From positions 8,217,001-8,281,000 of the forward strand of contig NZ_LT670818.1 of assembly GCF_900129505.1 (NCBI RefSeq): a DNA stretch of 64,000 nucleotides. The letters are read 5' to 3'. This stretch comes from Bradyrhizobium erythrophlei. Its GTDB lineage: Bacteria; Pseudomonadota; Alphaproteobacteria; Rhizobiales; Xanthobacteraceae. The number at the start of each line of letters is the position of its first letter. The first letter of the stretch is position 1. The notes under the pieces are model-generated. The model ran no database searches. It was not told the DNA's origin and saw only the letters and a list, made by a program, of their open reading frames with translations. The position numbers were made by a program, and so were the translations under genes. Shown here in pieces: positions 53,037 to 62,126 of the stretch.

Positions 53037-53564
53037 TCAGCGATTGTTCAGGAGTCGCCGCTGATCGGGACCGAGCGCGTCTGTCGTTGCGGCGTTACCG
53101 GTCTCGCCTTGCGCGGGATGTTCGACCAGCATGACGATCGCAGTGCCGAGCAGCATCAACAGTTCGGTCGCATGCAGCCGCAGCGCCTGGGTTTCGCCGA
53201 CCTGCGAGGCCATCACCATGCTGGCGAAGCTGATCACGCTGCCGATGGCAAGCGCCATCGCGAGCGCTTCGTCGCTGCTGCCGGTCTTGCGGATCGCGGC
53301 GCGGACGAGGAAGGCCAGAAACAGCATGAAGAACGCGACCACGGTGAGCTTGCCCAGGGCCAGCAGCCAGGCGACGCGGACGGTGGCAATCCCCGTCAAT
53401 TGCAGATGATCGCTGATGAACAATGCGACCGCGATGTTCGGCCGCTCATAGAGCGCATGGATCGGCGACACCATGATTCGAAAGGCGACGATGGTCCACG
53501 TCGGAATGAAATAGGCGGCGAGCAGCGCGCCGTTGAATGAGCTGATCCGCCAGTTGGTCGACAT
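53037..53564 (-). CDS. Membrane protein, function unknown
   Basis: A 175-residue protein with four predicted helices: FNGALLAAYFIPTWTIVAFR, VAWLLALGKLTVVAFFMLFL, ALAMALAIGSVISFASMVMA and LHATELLMLLGTAIVMLVEH. A short polar tail follows. No domain is recognised, but the even spacing of helices and absence of frameshifts support a real gene. Confidence 0.7.
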   Translation of the reverse strand: MSTNWRISSFNGALLAAYFIPTWTIVAFRIMVSPIHALYERPNIAVALFISDHLQLTGIATVRVAWLLALGKLTVVAFFMLFLAFLVRAAIRKTGSSDEALAMALAIGSVISFASMVMASQVGETQALRLHATELLMLLGTAIVMLVEHPAQGETGNAATTDALGPDQRRLLNNR

Positions 53565-53732
53565 CGCCGCTTCCCGCTTTTGTCCCGTGGGCTCCCAGGA
53601 GGGCCACGTCCTTGCCGGCGAGGTAACGCGCTTAAACTGCGGCGGGCAATTTAAACCCTTTGTTTACCTTAATTGGCGGGAGGGCCGTTGCCGGGGGTGC
53701 GTAGCCGAAAATAGGGACGACCACACGGGAGA

Positions 53733-53752
53733 GTCCCGCCTTGCGGCGGGAC
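53733..53752. other. Perfect hairpin between convergent-oriented small genes
   Basis: GTCCCGCC (53733-53740), TTGC, then GGCGGGAC (53745-53752) makes an 8-bp perfect stem. It lies 30 bases after the stop of the Gln-rich gene (minus strand). A T tract is not seen on either side, so termination is uncertain. Confidence 0.4.
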
Positions 53753-53781
53753 CTTGTTCTCGCTCGAGCGTGGGAACCGGA

Positions 53782-53937
53782 CTACCGGCCACCCTTGCCC
53801 TGCTGACCGGGGTTCTGGCCCTGACGGTTCGGATCCTGCTGCTGTTGCCCGGGCTTCTGGCCGCCGCCCTGCTGCTGGCCGGGCTTCTGACCCGGGTTCT
53901 GGTTCTGCTGGCCCGGGTTCTGATTTTGGTTGGTCAT
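53782..53937 (-). CDS. Small Gln/Gly/Pro/Asn-rich protein (51 residues)
   Basis: From ATG 53937 the minus strand encodes 51 residues composed almost only of Gln, Gly, Pro and Asn: MTNQNQNPGQQNQNPGQKPG, then further PGQQ and GQNPGQQ units to a TAG at 53782. GGAG lies 8 bases before the ATG. Two overlapping longer frames, one on each strand, have no such regularity. Small proteins of this composition occur in rhizobia, with unknown function; disorder is certain. Confidence 0.7.
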   Translation of the reverse strand: MTNQNQNPGQQNQNPGQKPGQQQGGGQKPGQQQQDPNRQGQNPGQQGKGGR

Positions 53938-54259
53938 CGGGATCTCCATTGTTGAACACAGTTGGAGTTAACCGGGGAACCCGCGGTTAGTTGCAAAGGC
54001 ATTTGGGTTCCGGCGCGCTCGTTCCGTGGCGAGGCGTTGTTGCGACTGTGGCGGCCGGAACCGGCAGGTAAATCCAGCTCTGTACAAACCGTTCAAGCCG
54101 CACCCGGCGCTGTTGCCGCGCGGAGTTCCCGCTGTTAGAAAATGAAACCACGCGTCGTTCGGGCTGTCGGGGCCATCGCCGCGGAATAGTTGAAGCGGGC
54201 ATTTTCCTCACGGCAACGGGGACCACTTTGCCGAAAAATGCTCCAAACCACGGCAGCGC
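53938..54259. other. Intergenic region upstream of livH
   Basis: About 320 bases. The first 40 bases serve as the 5' region of the small Gln-rich gene. The remainder should hold the liv promoter; TTGAAGCGGGCATTTTCCTC is one weak candidate, and nothing is secure. Confidence 0.3.
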
Positions 54260-55174
54260 ATGGATTATTTCGCCCAGCAATTGATCAACGGCCTCGTTCT
54301 TGGCTCGATCTACGGCCTCATCGCCATCGGCTACACCATGGTCTACGGCATCGTCGGCATGATCAACTTTGCCCATGGCGACATCTTCATGATCGGCGGC
54401 TTCATCGCGCTGATCACATTCCTGATCCTGGTCTCGATCGGCCTGACCGTGGTTCCGGTGATCCTGCTGATCGTTCTCCTGGTATCGATGGCGATCACCG
54501 CGCTTTATGGCTGGACGGTGGAACGCATCGCCTATCGGCCGCTGCGGCACTCGTTCCGGCTGGCGCCGATGCTCTCGGCCATCGGAATGTCGTTCGTCCT
54601 GACCAATTACTCGCAGATCGCACAAGGCGCGAGGGTCAAACCGGTGCCGCCGATCATCACCGGTGGCTACACCCTGCTGGAGAAGAACGGCTTCGTGGTG
54701 CGGCTGTCCAATGTGCAGATCGTTGTCGTCATTACCACCATCGTTCTGCTGGCGATCTTTACCTGGCTGGTGGCGCGCACCCGCCTCGGGCGCGACATGC
54801 GCGCCTGCGAGCAGGACCAGACCATGGCGGCGCTGCTCGGGGTCGATGTCGACCGCACCATCTCCATGACCTTCGTCATCGGCGCCGCGCTCGCCGCCGT
54901 CGCCGGCATGATGTACCTGCTCTATTACGGGCTGGTGGATTTCTTCATGGGCTTCGTCGCCGGCATCAAGGCGTTCACCGCCGCCGTGCTCGGCGGTATC
55001 GGCTCGCTGCCGGGCGCAATGCTCGGCGGGCTTGCGATCGGCCTGATCGAAACGATGTGGTCGGCCTATTTCTCGGTAGAATACAAGGACGTCGCCGCCT
55101 TCTCGATCCTGATCGTGGTGCTGATCTTCATGCCGACCGGCCTGCTCGGCCGGCCCGAAGTTGAAAAAGTTTGA
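54260..55174 (+). CDS. livH: Branched-chain amino acid ABC transporter permease LivH
   Basis: A 304-residue permease with about eight helices. FAQQLINGLVLGSIYGLIAI is the family start, GMINFAHGDIFMIGGFIAL a conserved loop, and GRDMRACEQDQTMAALLGVD the ATPase coupling (EAA-like) loop. It pairs with LivM to form the channel. The downstream livM frame begins at or just after its stop. Confidence 0.95.
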   Translation: MDYFAQQLINGLVLGSIYGLIAIGYTMVYGIVGMINFAHGDIFMIGGFIALITFLILVSIGLTVVPVILLIVLLVSMAITALYGWTVERIAYRPLRHSFRLAPMLSAIGMSFVLTNYSQIAQGARVKPVPPIITGGYTLLEKNGFVVRLSNVQIVVVITTIVLLAIFTWLVARTRLGRDMRACEQDQTMAALLGVDVDRTISMTFVIGAALAAVAGMMYLLYYGLVDFFMGFVAGIKAFTAAVLGGIGSLPGAMLGGLAIGLIETMWSAYFSVEYKDVAAFSILIVVLIFMPTGLLGRPEVEKV

Positions 55175-55185
55175 CGGGCAAACGC

Positions 55186-56508
55186 GTGACAGCACCCGCG
55201 TTCGAATCGAGGCTTGCGCCGCGCGCGGTCGCCGCCTTCATCTTCAAGAAAGCCCTGATCAGCGCGCTGGTGGCGCTGGTGCTGTTCTCGCTGATGATCG
55301 GCATTCGTACCGAAGCGGGTCCTACCGGGCAATTGACCTACTGGACGCGGTTTCCGGACCTCGCAGCCATGGTCGCCGCCGTGTTCTTCGGCAGCATCGC
55401 GATGGAATTGCTGCGGCTGTGGTGGGGCCCGGTCGGCACTGTCGTGATCGTTCCGCCGAAGGTGCAGAGCGCGCTCGCCGTGGCGCGACGCGCCATCGCG
55501 CCGCTGCTCCTGATCTTCACCTTCCTGGTGCCGGTGATCTTCTATCAGCAGCGCTACATCCTCGATCTCGGCATTCTCGTGCTGACCTATGTGATGCTGG
55601 GTTGGGGACTGAACGTGGTGGTCGGGCTCGCCGGCCTGCTCGATCTCGGCTACGTCGCCTTCTATGCGGTCGGCGCCTATTCCTATGCGCTGCTGGCGAC
55701 CAATTTCGGGCTGTCGTTCTGGATCTGCCTGCCGCTCGCGGGCATCCTCGCCGCTCTTTGGGGCGTGATGCTGGGCTTTCCGGTGCTGCGGCTGCGCGGC
55801 GACTATCTCGCCATCGTCACCCTGGCGTTCGGCGAAATCATCCGGCTCGTGATCATCAACTGGCAGAGCCTGACCGGCGGTCCGAACGGCGTCTCAGGAA
55901 TTCCGCGGCCCAGTTTGTTCGGGATTCCACTCACCCCGGGCGACGACGGCCTTGCGGCGAAACTGGGCATCGAGTTCTCGCCCACCCATCGCATCGTGTT
56001 CCTGTTCTACCTGATCCTGGCGTTGGCGCTGTTGACCAACTGGGTGACGATAAGGCTGCGGCGCCTGCCGATCGGCCGCGCCTGGGAAGCGCTGCGCGAG
56101 GACGAGGTCGCCTGCCGCGCGCTCGGCATCAACATCACCACCACGAAACTGACGGCATTTGCGACCGGCGCCATGTTCGGCGGCTTCGCAGGCGCGTTCT
56201 TCGCGACCCGGCAGGGTTTCATCAGTCCGGAGTCCTTTACCTTCCAGGAATCGGCGTTGGTGCTGGCGATCGTCGTGCTCGGCGGCATGGGTTCACAGCT
56301 CGGCGTCGCGCTGGCCGCGCTGGCCATGATCGGCGGCTTCGAACTGTTCCGCGGCCTCGATCAATATCGCATGCTGGTGTTCGGCCTCGCCATGGTGCTG
56401 TTGATGATCTGGCGCCCGCGCGGGCTGATCGGCCACCGCGCCCCGACGGTTTATCTCGAGCACAACCAAGCCATCTCGTCCGACCTCGTCAAGGAGGGCC
56501 ACGGATGA
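55186..56508 (+). CDS. livM: Branched-chain amino acid ABC transporter permease LivM
   Basis: A 440-residue permease. YIFDLGILVLTYVMLGWGLN-like YILDLGILVLTYVMLGWGLN and GLAGLLDLGYVAFYAVGAYS are LivM hallmarks, and LREDEVACRALGINITTTKL is the coupling loop. GTG 55186 is preferred; a TTG at 55171 overlapping the livH stop is the alternative. About ten helices are predicted, including an N-terminal extension of about 120 residues. It overlaps livG by 4 bases. Confidence 0.94.
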   Translation: MTAPAFESRLAPRAVAAFIFKKALISALVALVLFSLMIGIRTEAGPTGQLTYWTRFPDLAAMVAAVFFGSIAMELLRLWWGPVGTVVIVPPKVQSALAVARRAIAPLLLIFTFLVPVIFYQQRYILDLGILVLTYVMLGWGLNVVVGLAGLLDLGYVAFYAVGAYSYALLATNFGLSFWICLPLAGILAALWGVMLGFPVLRLRGDYLAIVTLAFGEIIRLVIINWQSLTGGPNGVSGIPRPSLFGIPLTPGDDGLAAKLGIEFSPTHRIVFLFYLILALALLTNWVTIRLRRLPIGRAWEALREDEVACRALGINITTTKLTAFATGAMFGGFAGAFFATRQGFISPESFTFQESALVLAIVVLGGMGSQLGVALAALAMIGGFELFRGLDQYRMLVFGLAMVLLMIWRPRGLIGHRAPTVYLEHNQAISSDLVKEGHG

Positions 56509-57338
56509 GTGGCGACTGCATTCTTTCGGTCGATCGTCTGGCCATGCGGTTCGGCGGCATCGTCGCTGTCAATGATCTGTCGTTCGCCGCCGAGCGGCGC
56601 AAGATCACCGCCCTGATCGGACCGAACGGCGCCGGCAAGACCACCGTGTTCAACTGCATCACCGGCTTCTACAAACCGTCCGGCGGCACGATGCGGCTGA
56701 CCCATGACGACGGCCGCAACATCCAGCTCGAACGGCTGAACGATTTCCGCATTTCAAAACATGCCAAGGTCGCGCGCACCTTCCAGAATATCCGGCTGTT
56801 TCCGGGCATGACCGCGCTGGAAAACCTGATGGTAGCGCAGCACAACACGCTGATGCGGGCGTCGGGCCTGACATTCCTCGGGCTGATCGGCGTGCCGTCC
56901 TGGCGCACGGCGGAAAAGCGCGCGATCGATCTGGCCACGCTGTGGCTCGAGCGCATCGGGCTGCTCGAACGCGCCGACGATGCCGCCGGCAATCTGCCCT
57001 ATGGCGATCAGCGCCGTCTCGAGATCGCGCGCGCGATGTGCACGGAGCCGGCGCTGCTGTGCCTCGACGAGCCCGCCGCCGGCCTGAACGCGCGCGAAAG
57101 CGCGGGTTTGAGTGAATTGCTGCTTTCGATCCGCGAGGAGCACGGCGCCTCCATCCTGTTGATCGAGCACGACATGAGTGTGGTGATGGAAATTTCCGAC
57201 CACGTCGTGGTGATGGATTACGGCGTCAAGATCGCCGAAGGTACGCCCAGGGACGTCCGCGACGATCCCAAGGTGATAGCCGCCTATCTCGGCGCCGACG
57301 AAGAGGAAGCGATCGCCGTGATGGAGAGCGGAACGTGA
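56505..57338 (+). CDS. livG: Branched-chain amino acid ABC transporter ATPase LivG
   Basis: A 277-residue ATPase. RLAMRFGGIVAVNDLSFAAE, Walker A GPNGAGKTTVFN, signature LPYGDQRRLEIARAM and Walker B LLCLDEPAAGLN are all present. The start overlaps the livM stop (ATGA). It forms the heterodimer with LivF. Confidence 0.95.
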   Translation: MSGDCILSVDRLAMRFGGIVAVNDLSFAAERRKITALIGPNGAGKTTVFNCITGFYKPSGGTMRLTHDDGRNIQLERLNDFRISKHAKVARTFQNIRLFPGMTALENLMVAQHNTLMRASGLTFLGLIGVPSWRTAEKRAIDLATLWLERIGLLERADDAAGNLPYGDQRRLEIARAMCTEPALLCLDEPAAGLNARESAGLSELLLSIREEHGASILLIEHDMSVVMEISDHVVVMDYGVKIAEGTPRDVRDDPKVIAAYLGADEEEAIAVMESGT

Positions 57339-58081
57339 CCGCGCCCTCCGCCGCGCCCCTGCTCGCGATCCGCAACCTTCGCGCCGCCTACGGCAAGATC
57401 GAGGCGCTGAAGGGCGTCGATCTCGAGATCAAACCGGGCGAGATCGTCGCCCTGATCGGCGCCAACGGAGCCGGCAAGTCGACGCTGATGATGACGATTT
57501 TCGGCAGGCCGCGCGCCCGCTCCGGCAAGATCCTGTTCGACGGCCGCGACATCACCGAAGTGCCGACCCACGAGATCGCGCGGCTGCGCATCGCGCAAGC
57601 GCCGGAAGGGCGCCGGATTTTCCCGCGCATGAGCGTGGCGGAAAATCTGCAGATGGGCGCCGACGCCACCGAGTGCAGCGAGGTCGAGCGCGAAACCGGA
57701 CTTGAGCGCGTGTTCGCGCTGTTTCCCCGGCTCAAGGAGCGCATGACCCAGCGCGGCGGGACCTTGTCCGGCGGCGAGCAGCAGATGCTGGCGATCGGAC
57801 GCGCGCTGATGAGCCGCCCTCGCCTGTTGATGCTGGACGAGCCCTCGCTGGGGCTCGCCCCCCTGATCGCGCGCCAGATTTTCGACGCAATCCGCACCCT
57901 GAACCGACAGGACGGCCTCACCGTGCTGATCGTCGAGCAGAACGCCAATCACGCGCTGCGGCTGGCCCATCGCGGCTATGTCATGGTCAACGGCCTGATT
58001 ACGCTGGAAGGAACCGGCGCCGAACTGTTGCAGCGCCCGGAAATCCGCGCCGCCTATCTGGAGGGCGGCCGGCGGGGGTAG
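57335..58081 (+). CDS. livF: Branched-chain amino acid ABC transporter ATPase LivF
   Basis: A 248-residue ATPase. Walker A is GANGAGKSTLMMTIFG, signature LSGGEQQMLAIGRALM and Walker B LLMLDEPSLGLAP. The start is GTG 57335, overlapping livG by 4 bases. It completes the ATPase pair. Confidence 0.95.
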   Translation: MTAPSAAPLLAIRNLRAAYGKIEALKGVDLEIKPGEIVALIGANGAGKSTLMMTIFGRPRARSGKILFDGRDITEVPTHEIARLRIAQAPEGRRIFPRMSVAENLQMGADATECSEVERETGLERVFALFPRLKERMTQRGGTLSGGEQQMLAIGRALMSRPRLLMLDEPSLGLAPLIARQIFDAIRTLNRQDGLTVLIVEQNANHALRLAHRGYVMVNGLITLEGTGAELLQRPEIRAAYLEGGRRG

Positions 58082-58215
58082 GCCCCGGCGGCGAAGTGGC
58101 ACACTGCCCGAAAATTGTCGATGACTTCGCCGTAAATTCAGCCGACAATGGATGCGGTTTTCGACCCCGGCTTGCCCGGTTTTTCCCGTAGCGATCTACC
58201 CGCGAGGACTCCCCC

Positions 58216-59334
58216 ATGAAATCATTGAAACTGATCGGTCTGGCGTTCGGCGCTTCGTTGGCGCTGTCGACCGCGGCCTTTGCGCAGGACATCACCATCG
58301 CCGTGGCGGGCCCGATGACGGGCGGCGAATCCGCGTTCGGCCGCCAGATGAAGAACGGCGCCGACCAGGCGATAGCAGATTTCAACGCCGCCGGCGGTGT
58401 GCTCGGCAAGAAGCTGGCGCTGGATGTCGAGGACGACGCCTGCGATCCCAAGCAGGCGCGTTCGGTGGCTGAAAAGATCGCCAGTGCGAAGATCCCGTTC
58501 GTCGCCGGCCATTATTGCTCGTCGTCGTCGATCCCGGCGTCGGAAGCCTATGCCGACGGCAACGTGTTGCAGATTACGCCGGCCTCCACCAACCCGCTCT
58601 ACACCGAGCGCAAGCTCTGGAACGTGGCGCGCGTCTGCGGCCGCGACGATCAGCAAGGCCTGGTCGCCGCCCAATACATCGCCAAGAACTACAAGGGCAA
58701 GAACATCGCCATCCTCAACGACAAGACCACCTACGGCAAGGGTCTCGCCGACGAGACCAAGAAGGCGCTCAACAAGGCCGGCATCACCGAAAAGTTGTAC
58801 GAGTCCTACAACAAGGGCGACAAGGATTTTAATGCCATCGTGTCGCGCCTGAAGCTCGAAAAGATCGATCTGGTCTATGTCGGCGGCTATCATCAGGAAT
58901 CCGGTCTGATCCTGCGCCAGATGCGCGATCAGGGCCTGCAGACGGTGCTGATGGCCGGCGATGCGCTAGCCGACAAGGAGTTCGCCTCGATCACCGGCCC
59001 CGCCGGTGCAGGCACGCTGTTCACCTTCGGTCCCGATCCGCGCAACAAGCCGACCGCCAAGGCCATCGTCGAGAAGTTCAAGGCCAAGAACATCGATCCC
59101 GAAGGCTACACGCTCTACACCTACGCCGCGATGCAGGTCTGGTCGCAGGCGGTGAAGAAGGCCGGCACAACCGATCCGAAGAAAGTCATGGACACAATCA
59201 AGGGCGGCGCCTGGGATACGGTGATCGGCAAGCTCGAGTTCGACGCCAAGGGCGACATCAAGCAGCTCGACTATGTCGTCTACAAATGGGACGACAAGGG
59301 CAACTATACCGAGATCAATCCGAAGGGCTCATAA
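58216..59334 (+). CDS. livK: Branched-chain amino acid ABC transporter substrate-binding protein
   Basis: A 372-residue periplasmic protein. A signal peptide (LIGLAFGASLALSTAAFAQ) is followed by a Leu/Ile/Val-binding domain: ITIAVAGPMTGGESAFGRQM, then VAGHYCSSSSIPASEAYADG, which binds the amino-acid carboxylate and amine. It delivers ligand to LivHM. The gene follows livF by 134 bases and ends before a strong terminator. The exact ligand is not known. Confidence 0.95.
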   Translation: MKSLKLIGLAFGASLALSTAAFAQDITIAVAGPMTGGESAFGRQMKNGADQAIADFNAAGGVLGKKLALDVEDDACDPKQARSVAEKIASAKIPFVAGHYCSSSSIPASEAYADGNVLQITPASTNPLYTERKLWNVARVCGRDDQQGLVAAQYIAKNYKGKNIAILNDKTTYGKGLADETKKALNKAGITEKLYESYNKGDKDFNAIVSRLKLEKIDLVYVGGYHQESGLILRQMRDQGLQTVLMAGDALADKEFASITGPAGAGTLFTFGPDPRNKPTAKAIVEKFKAKNIDPEGYTLYTYAAMQVWSQAVKKAGTTDPKKVMDTIKGGAWDTVIGKLEFDAKGDIKQLDYVVYKWDDKGNYTEINPKGS

Positions 59335-59363
59335 GCCCTGACCATTTGAAGACCCCGACATCG

Positions 59364-59391
59364 AACGCCCCGGCTCGCCGGGGCGTTTTTT
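59364..59391 (+). terminator. Rho-independent terminator of the liv operon
   Basis: AACGCCCCGG (59364-59373) pairs with CCGGGGCGTT (59378-59387) over a CTCG loop, followed by a short T run. Confidence 0.92.
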
Positions 59392-59617
59392 GGTACCCCC
59401 GAAAGCCGCCGCGGTCTTCCGGCCGCGACCCGGATTGTGTTTTCCTCGGCGATGGAAGGTGCCGGCCTAAATCCCGCACGAATTTGTGATGCTCACACTC
59501 GAACGCCGTCTGAGTGCACGAGTTTCTTGCTCAAAACAGCCGCGAGCGACCCGAATCCGATCGGTGATCCGTAGTCCTTGCTCTTGCTTTTGCCTCGGTG
59601 CCCAATTATTAGATCCG
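59392..59617. other. Intergenic region at the start of a less GC-rich segment
   Basis: No gene is seen in these 226 bases. The base composition changes here towards less GC compared with the liv genes. The segment to about 62060 keeps this character. Confidence 0.35.
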
Positions 59618-59641
59618 AAGGGGAACATGCAGTCTCCCCTT
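59618..59641 (+). promoter_or_regulatory. Hairpin in the leader of the rhodanese-ChrB gene
   Basis: AAGGGGA (59618-59624) and TCCCCTT (59635-59641) form a perfect 7-bp stem around a 10-base loop. It lies 54 bases before the start codon. It could be an operator or a leader structure; no regulator is adjacent. Confidence 0.35.
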
Positions 59642-59694
59642 GAGACCACGGTCCAAGAACTGCGCGACGCTCGACTTGTCGAGGAGGTTTGCGC

Positions 59695-60501
59695 ATGGAC
59701 GACCGTAAACATTCCATTTCACCCGATACCCTTTATGCACGACTCGGCTCCGAAGCGGCGCCGATCATCGTCGATGTGCGGCGCGATGCGGATTTTACCA
59801 CCGCCGCCACCCTTGTGGCCGACGCGTTTCATCGCTCTCCGGACAATGTAGAACTATGGCAAACCGATTTGCCCGATGGCCGCCAAGTCGTCACCTACTG
59901 CCTTCATGGACGCGAGGTTAGCCAGGGCGTCGCCGCTGCATTGCGCCTTATGGGGGTGGAGGCGAACTTCCTGGAAGGCGGCATTGCCAATTGGACTGAG
60001 CATGGACTGCCGACGCACCGCAACATCGGGGCAACTCCAGGGAAGTGGGTGACCCGCGAACACCCGAAGATCGATCGTATTGCCTGTCCCTGGCTGATTC
60101 GGCGCTTCATCGATCCCAATGCGGAATTCATCTATGTCCCGAAGGACCAGGTACTAGCTGTCGCTAAACAGTTGGGTGGGATCCCTTACGACATCGACGG
60201 CGTGGAATTCACGCATGAGGGCGAACGCTGCTCGTTCGATACCATCCAGCGCATCTACGACATCAGGGATCCTGCACTCGATCATCTCGCGACAATCGTC
60301 AGGGGCGCCGATACGTCGCGGCACGATCTGAGTCCTCAATGCGGCGGCCTGTTCGCCATTTCCCTTGGTCTGTCGGCGATTTTTCCGGACGACCACGAAA
60401 TGCTGAAGCACGGCATGGTGATGTATGACGCGCTCTACACTTGGTGTCGCTCTCTGCAAGCCGAGACGCACAATTGGCCCGCTCGGGCGGTGGGCGCCTG
60501 A
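59695..60501 (+). CDS. Rhodanese - ChrB C-terminal domain fusion (chromate resistance-like)
   Basis: A 268-residue fusion. Residues 1-105 are a rhodanese domain with catalytic Cys in VTYCLHGREVSQGVAAALR. Residues 115-260 match the chromate-resistance ChrB C-terminal domain: KWVTREHPKIDRIACPWLIR, RFIDPNAEFIYVP and YDALYTWCRSLQ. ATG 59695 follows GAGGAGG. ChrB senses chromate; this rhodanese variant lacks the N-terminal ChrB domain. The SOD gene that follows matches ChrC, but ChrA is absent. Confidence 0.88.
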   Translation: MDDRKHSISPDTLYARLGSEAAPIIVDVRRDADFTTAATLVADAFHRSPDNVELWQTDLPDGRQVVTYCLHGREVSQGVAAALRLMGVEANFLEGGIANWTEHGLPTHRNIGATPGKWVTREHPKIDRIACPWLIRRFIDPNAEFIYVPKDQVLAVAKQLGGIPYDIDGVEFTHEGERCSFDTIQRIYDIRDPALDHLATIVRGADTSRHDLSPQCGGLFAISLGLSAIFPDDHEMLKHGMVMYDALYTWCRSLQAETHNWPARAVGA

Positions 60502-60656
60502 AGATGTCGTCGAGAGCTACCCGGCGGCGTTCGATCTGCAGCGGACAACATCACGCGATCCAACCAAATCAAGGTCGTGCCGCTGCAATGAGTCCGTAAT
60601 GAAGCTGCCATAGGCCAAGTTCATCTATCGGGGCTTCCAATAAAAGGAGAAAGCCA

Positions 60657-61382
60657 ATGACCATAACAACCGAACGCCGAACTTTCATTCAGGGAGCGGG
60701 ACTCGTTGCCGCCGCCGCATCGACAGCGGCGCTGGCGGCAAGCCCTGCATTTGCCCAAAGCAACCAGCCAAGCGGAGCCAAGACGATGCCGTACCAAGCA
60801 AAGCCCATGTCACTCGACCCGAAGTCGATCAAGGGCATTTCGGAAAAGGTTCTCGTGAGCCATTATGAGAATAACTATGTTGGCGCCGTAAAGCGCCTCA
60901 ACGCGATCGGCGTGCAGCTGGCCGAACTCGATTTTGCCAAAGCGCCGAATTTCATGGTCAACGGCCTGAAGCGTGAAGAACTGATCGCTGCGAACTCGAT
61001 GATCCTGCACGAGATATATTTCGATGGGCTCGGCGGTGGCGCCGGCGCGAGCGGCCCGCTGGCGGAGGCAATCAGCCGCGATTTCGGCAGCTTCGACCGT
61101 TGGCGCACCGAATTTGTCGCGATGGGCAAGGCGGAAGGCGGCGGCTCCGGCTGGGTCATCCTTTCCTACTCGCCCCGCGACAAACGCCTCGTCAATCAAT
61201 GGGCGGCGGACCACACCACGACACTCGCCGGCGGCCGGCCGGTGCTCGTGCTCGATATGTACGAGCACGCCTATCATATGGACTACGGTGCAGCCGCCGC
61301 ACGCTATGTCGACATCTACATGGAGGCAATCCGCTGGGAGAACGCAGCGAAGCTGTACGATCAGTACAGCCGCGAAAGCTAG
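60657..61382 (+). CDS. Tat-exported Fe/Mn superoxide dismutase (ChrC-like)
   Basis: A 241-residue SOD. The N-terminal Tat signal is TTERRTFIQGAGLVAAAAST with a twin Arg and hydrophobic stretch, cleaved after AFA. The metal ligands lie in VSHYENNYVGAV and SMILHEIYFDGLG (His), and VLDMYEHAYHMDYG (Asp, His). It would destroy superoxide in the periplasm. ChrC of chromate-resistance operons is such an SOD, so it may work with the ChrB fusion upstream. Confidence 0.9.
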   Translation: MTITTERRTFIQGAGLVAAAASTAALAASPAFAQSNQPSGAKTMPYQAKPMSLDPKSIKGISEKVLVSHYENNYVGAVKRLNAIGVQLAELDFAKAPNFMVNGLKREELIAANSMILHEIYFDGLGGGAGASGPLAEAISRDFGSFDRWRTEFVAMGKAEGGGSGWVILSYSPRDKRLVNQWAADHTTTLAGGRPVLVLDMYEHAYHMDYGAAAARYVDIYMEAIRWENAAKLYDQYSRES

Positions 61383-61458
61383 CGTCTGCCGCCTGTAAAG
61401 GCCGATCGACAGTTCGCGCGGACGTAAAGACAACAGGGAAATGAGAGGAATTCGTGCC

Positions 61459-61644
61459 ATGAGAAGCTTGGCGATGGTGATGCTCGTGCTGATCGGCTCT
61501 TGTGGGTTCGATGCAGCAGCGCAGGCTCAAGCAAGTTGCAAAATGTGCAGCGACCAGCAACGCGCCTGCATGAAGAACTATGCTGGCCCAACGTGCAAGT
61601 CCGAGTACCAGATGTGCATGAAATCGTGTGGGAAGAAATCGTGA
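61459..61644 (+). CDS. Small Cys-rich secreted protein
   Basis: A 61-residue protein. The signal peptide MRSLAMVMLVLIGSCGFDAA precedes a mature peptide of about 35 residues with six cysteines (SCKMCSDQQRACMKNYAG, TCKSEYQMCMKSCGKKS). The spacing suggests three disulfides or metal binding. It has a GAGGA site upstream of ATG 61459; a start at 61441 is possible. No family is recognised. Confidence 0.65.
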   Translation: MRSLAMVMLVLIGSCGFDAAAQAQASCKMCSDQQRACMKNYAGPTCKSEYQMCMKSCGKKS

Positions 61645-61698
61645 AGCCCCACCCGGCAAGATTGGACGCCGCCATCTGTGAATTGATGGCAATGAAGT

Positions 61699-62049
61699 TT
61701 GGCTGGTATCGTGTCGCAACGCTGGGACTGGGGAACGATCCACTTGAACGCTGAGACCGCGCTGACCCGCGAGCATCGTGCGGACGTGTTTCTTGACAGC
61801 ATTATCGAGGGACCGTCAAACTGGTCGGTGCGACCCGTTGCGGAGTTTTTTTATGAAAAGGAATTTGGCCAATCCGAGACGATATCCGGTTTGATCGGGC
61901 TCATTTGGCGGGTTCGTGATAACCTGAGCTTCGACATCGGGCTGCGTCATGCTCTCAAGAACGGCCATCCGGTCAACGAAGTGCGCGCAGGACTGACGTT
62001 CGGCTTTCCTCTGGGGCAGTTCGGTGGTCGCTCCGCTCAATCCAGATAA
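61699..62049 (+). pseudogene. C-terminal remnant of an outer-membrane beta-barrel protein
   Basis: The frame opens right after a TGA and lacks an ATG; it starts with TTG. It reads about 116 residues with amphipathic strands typical of phenol-degradation/MetA-type outer-membrane proteins: TIHLNAETALTREHRADVFL, WSVRPVAEFFYEKEFG, SFDIGLRHALKNGHPVNEV and RAGLTFGFPLG. The N-terminal barrel and signal peptide are absent, so the gene is broken at its 5' end. Confidence 0.55.
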
Positions 62050-62126
62050 TCCTAATATTTGAGATTCGCCGCCGGTTGACCCGGACGCGGCGCTGCGGTC
62101 AGCTACGCCTCGCAGGAAAACATACG

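Noticed and set aside
53669-53959. A 96-codon frame covering the small Gln-rich gene
   Set aside because: It is on the same strand as the 51-residue gene but in another frame; only the latter has a regular repeat and a well-placed ribosome site.
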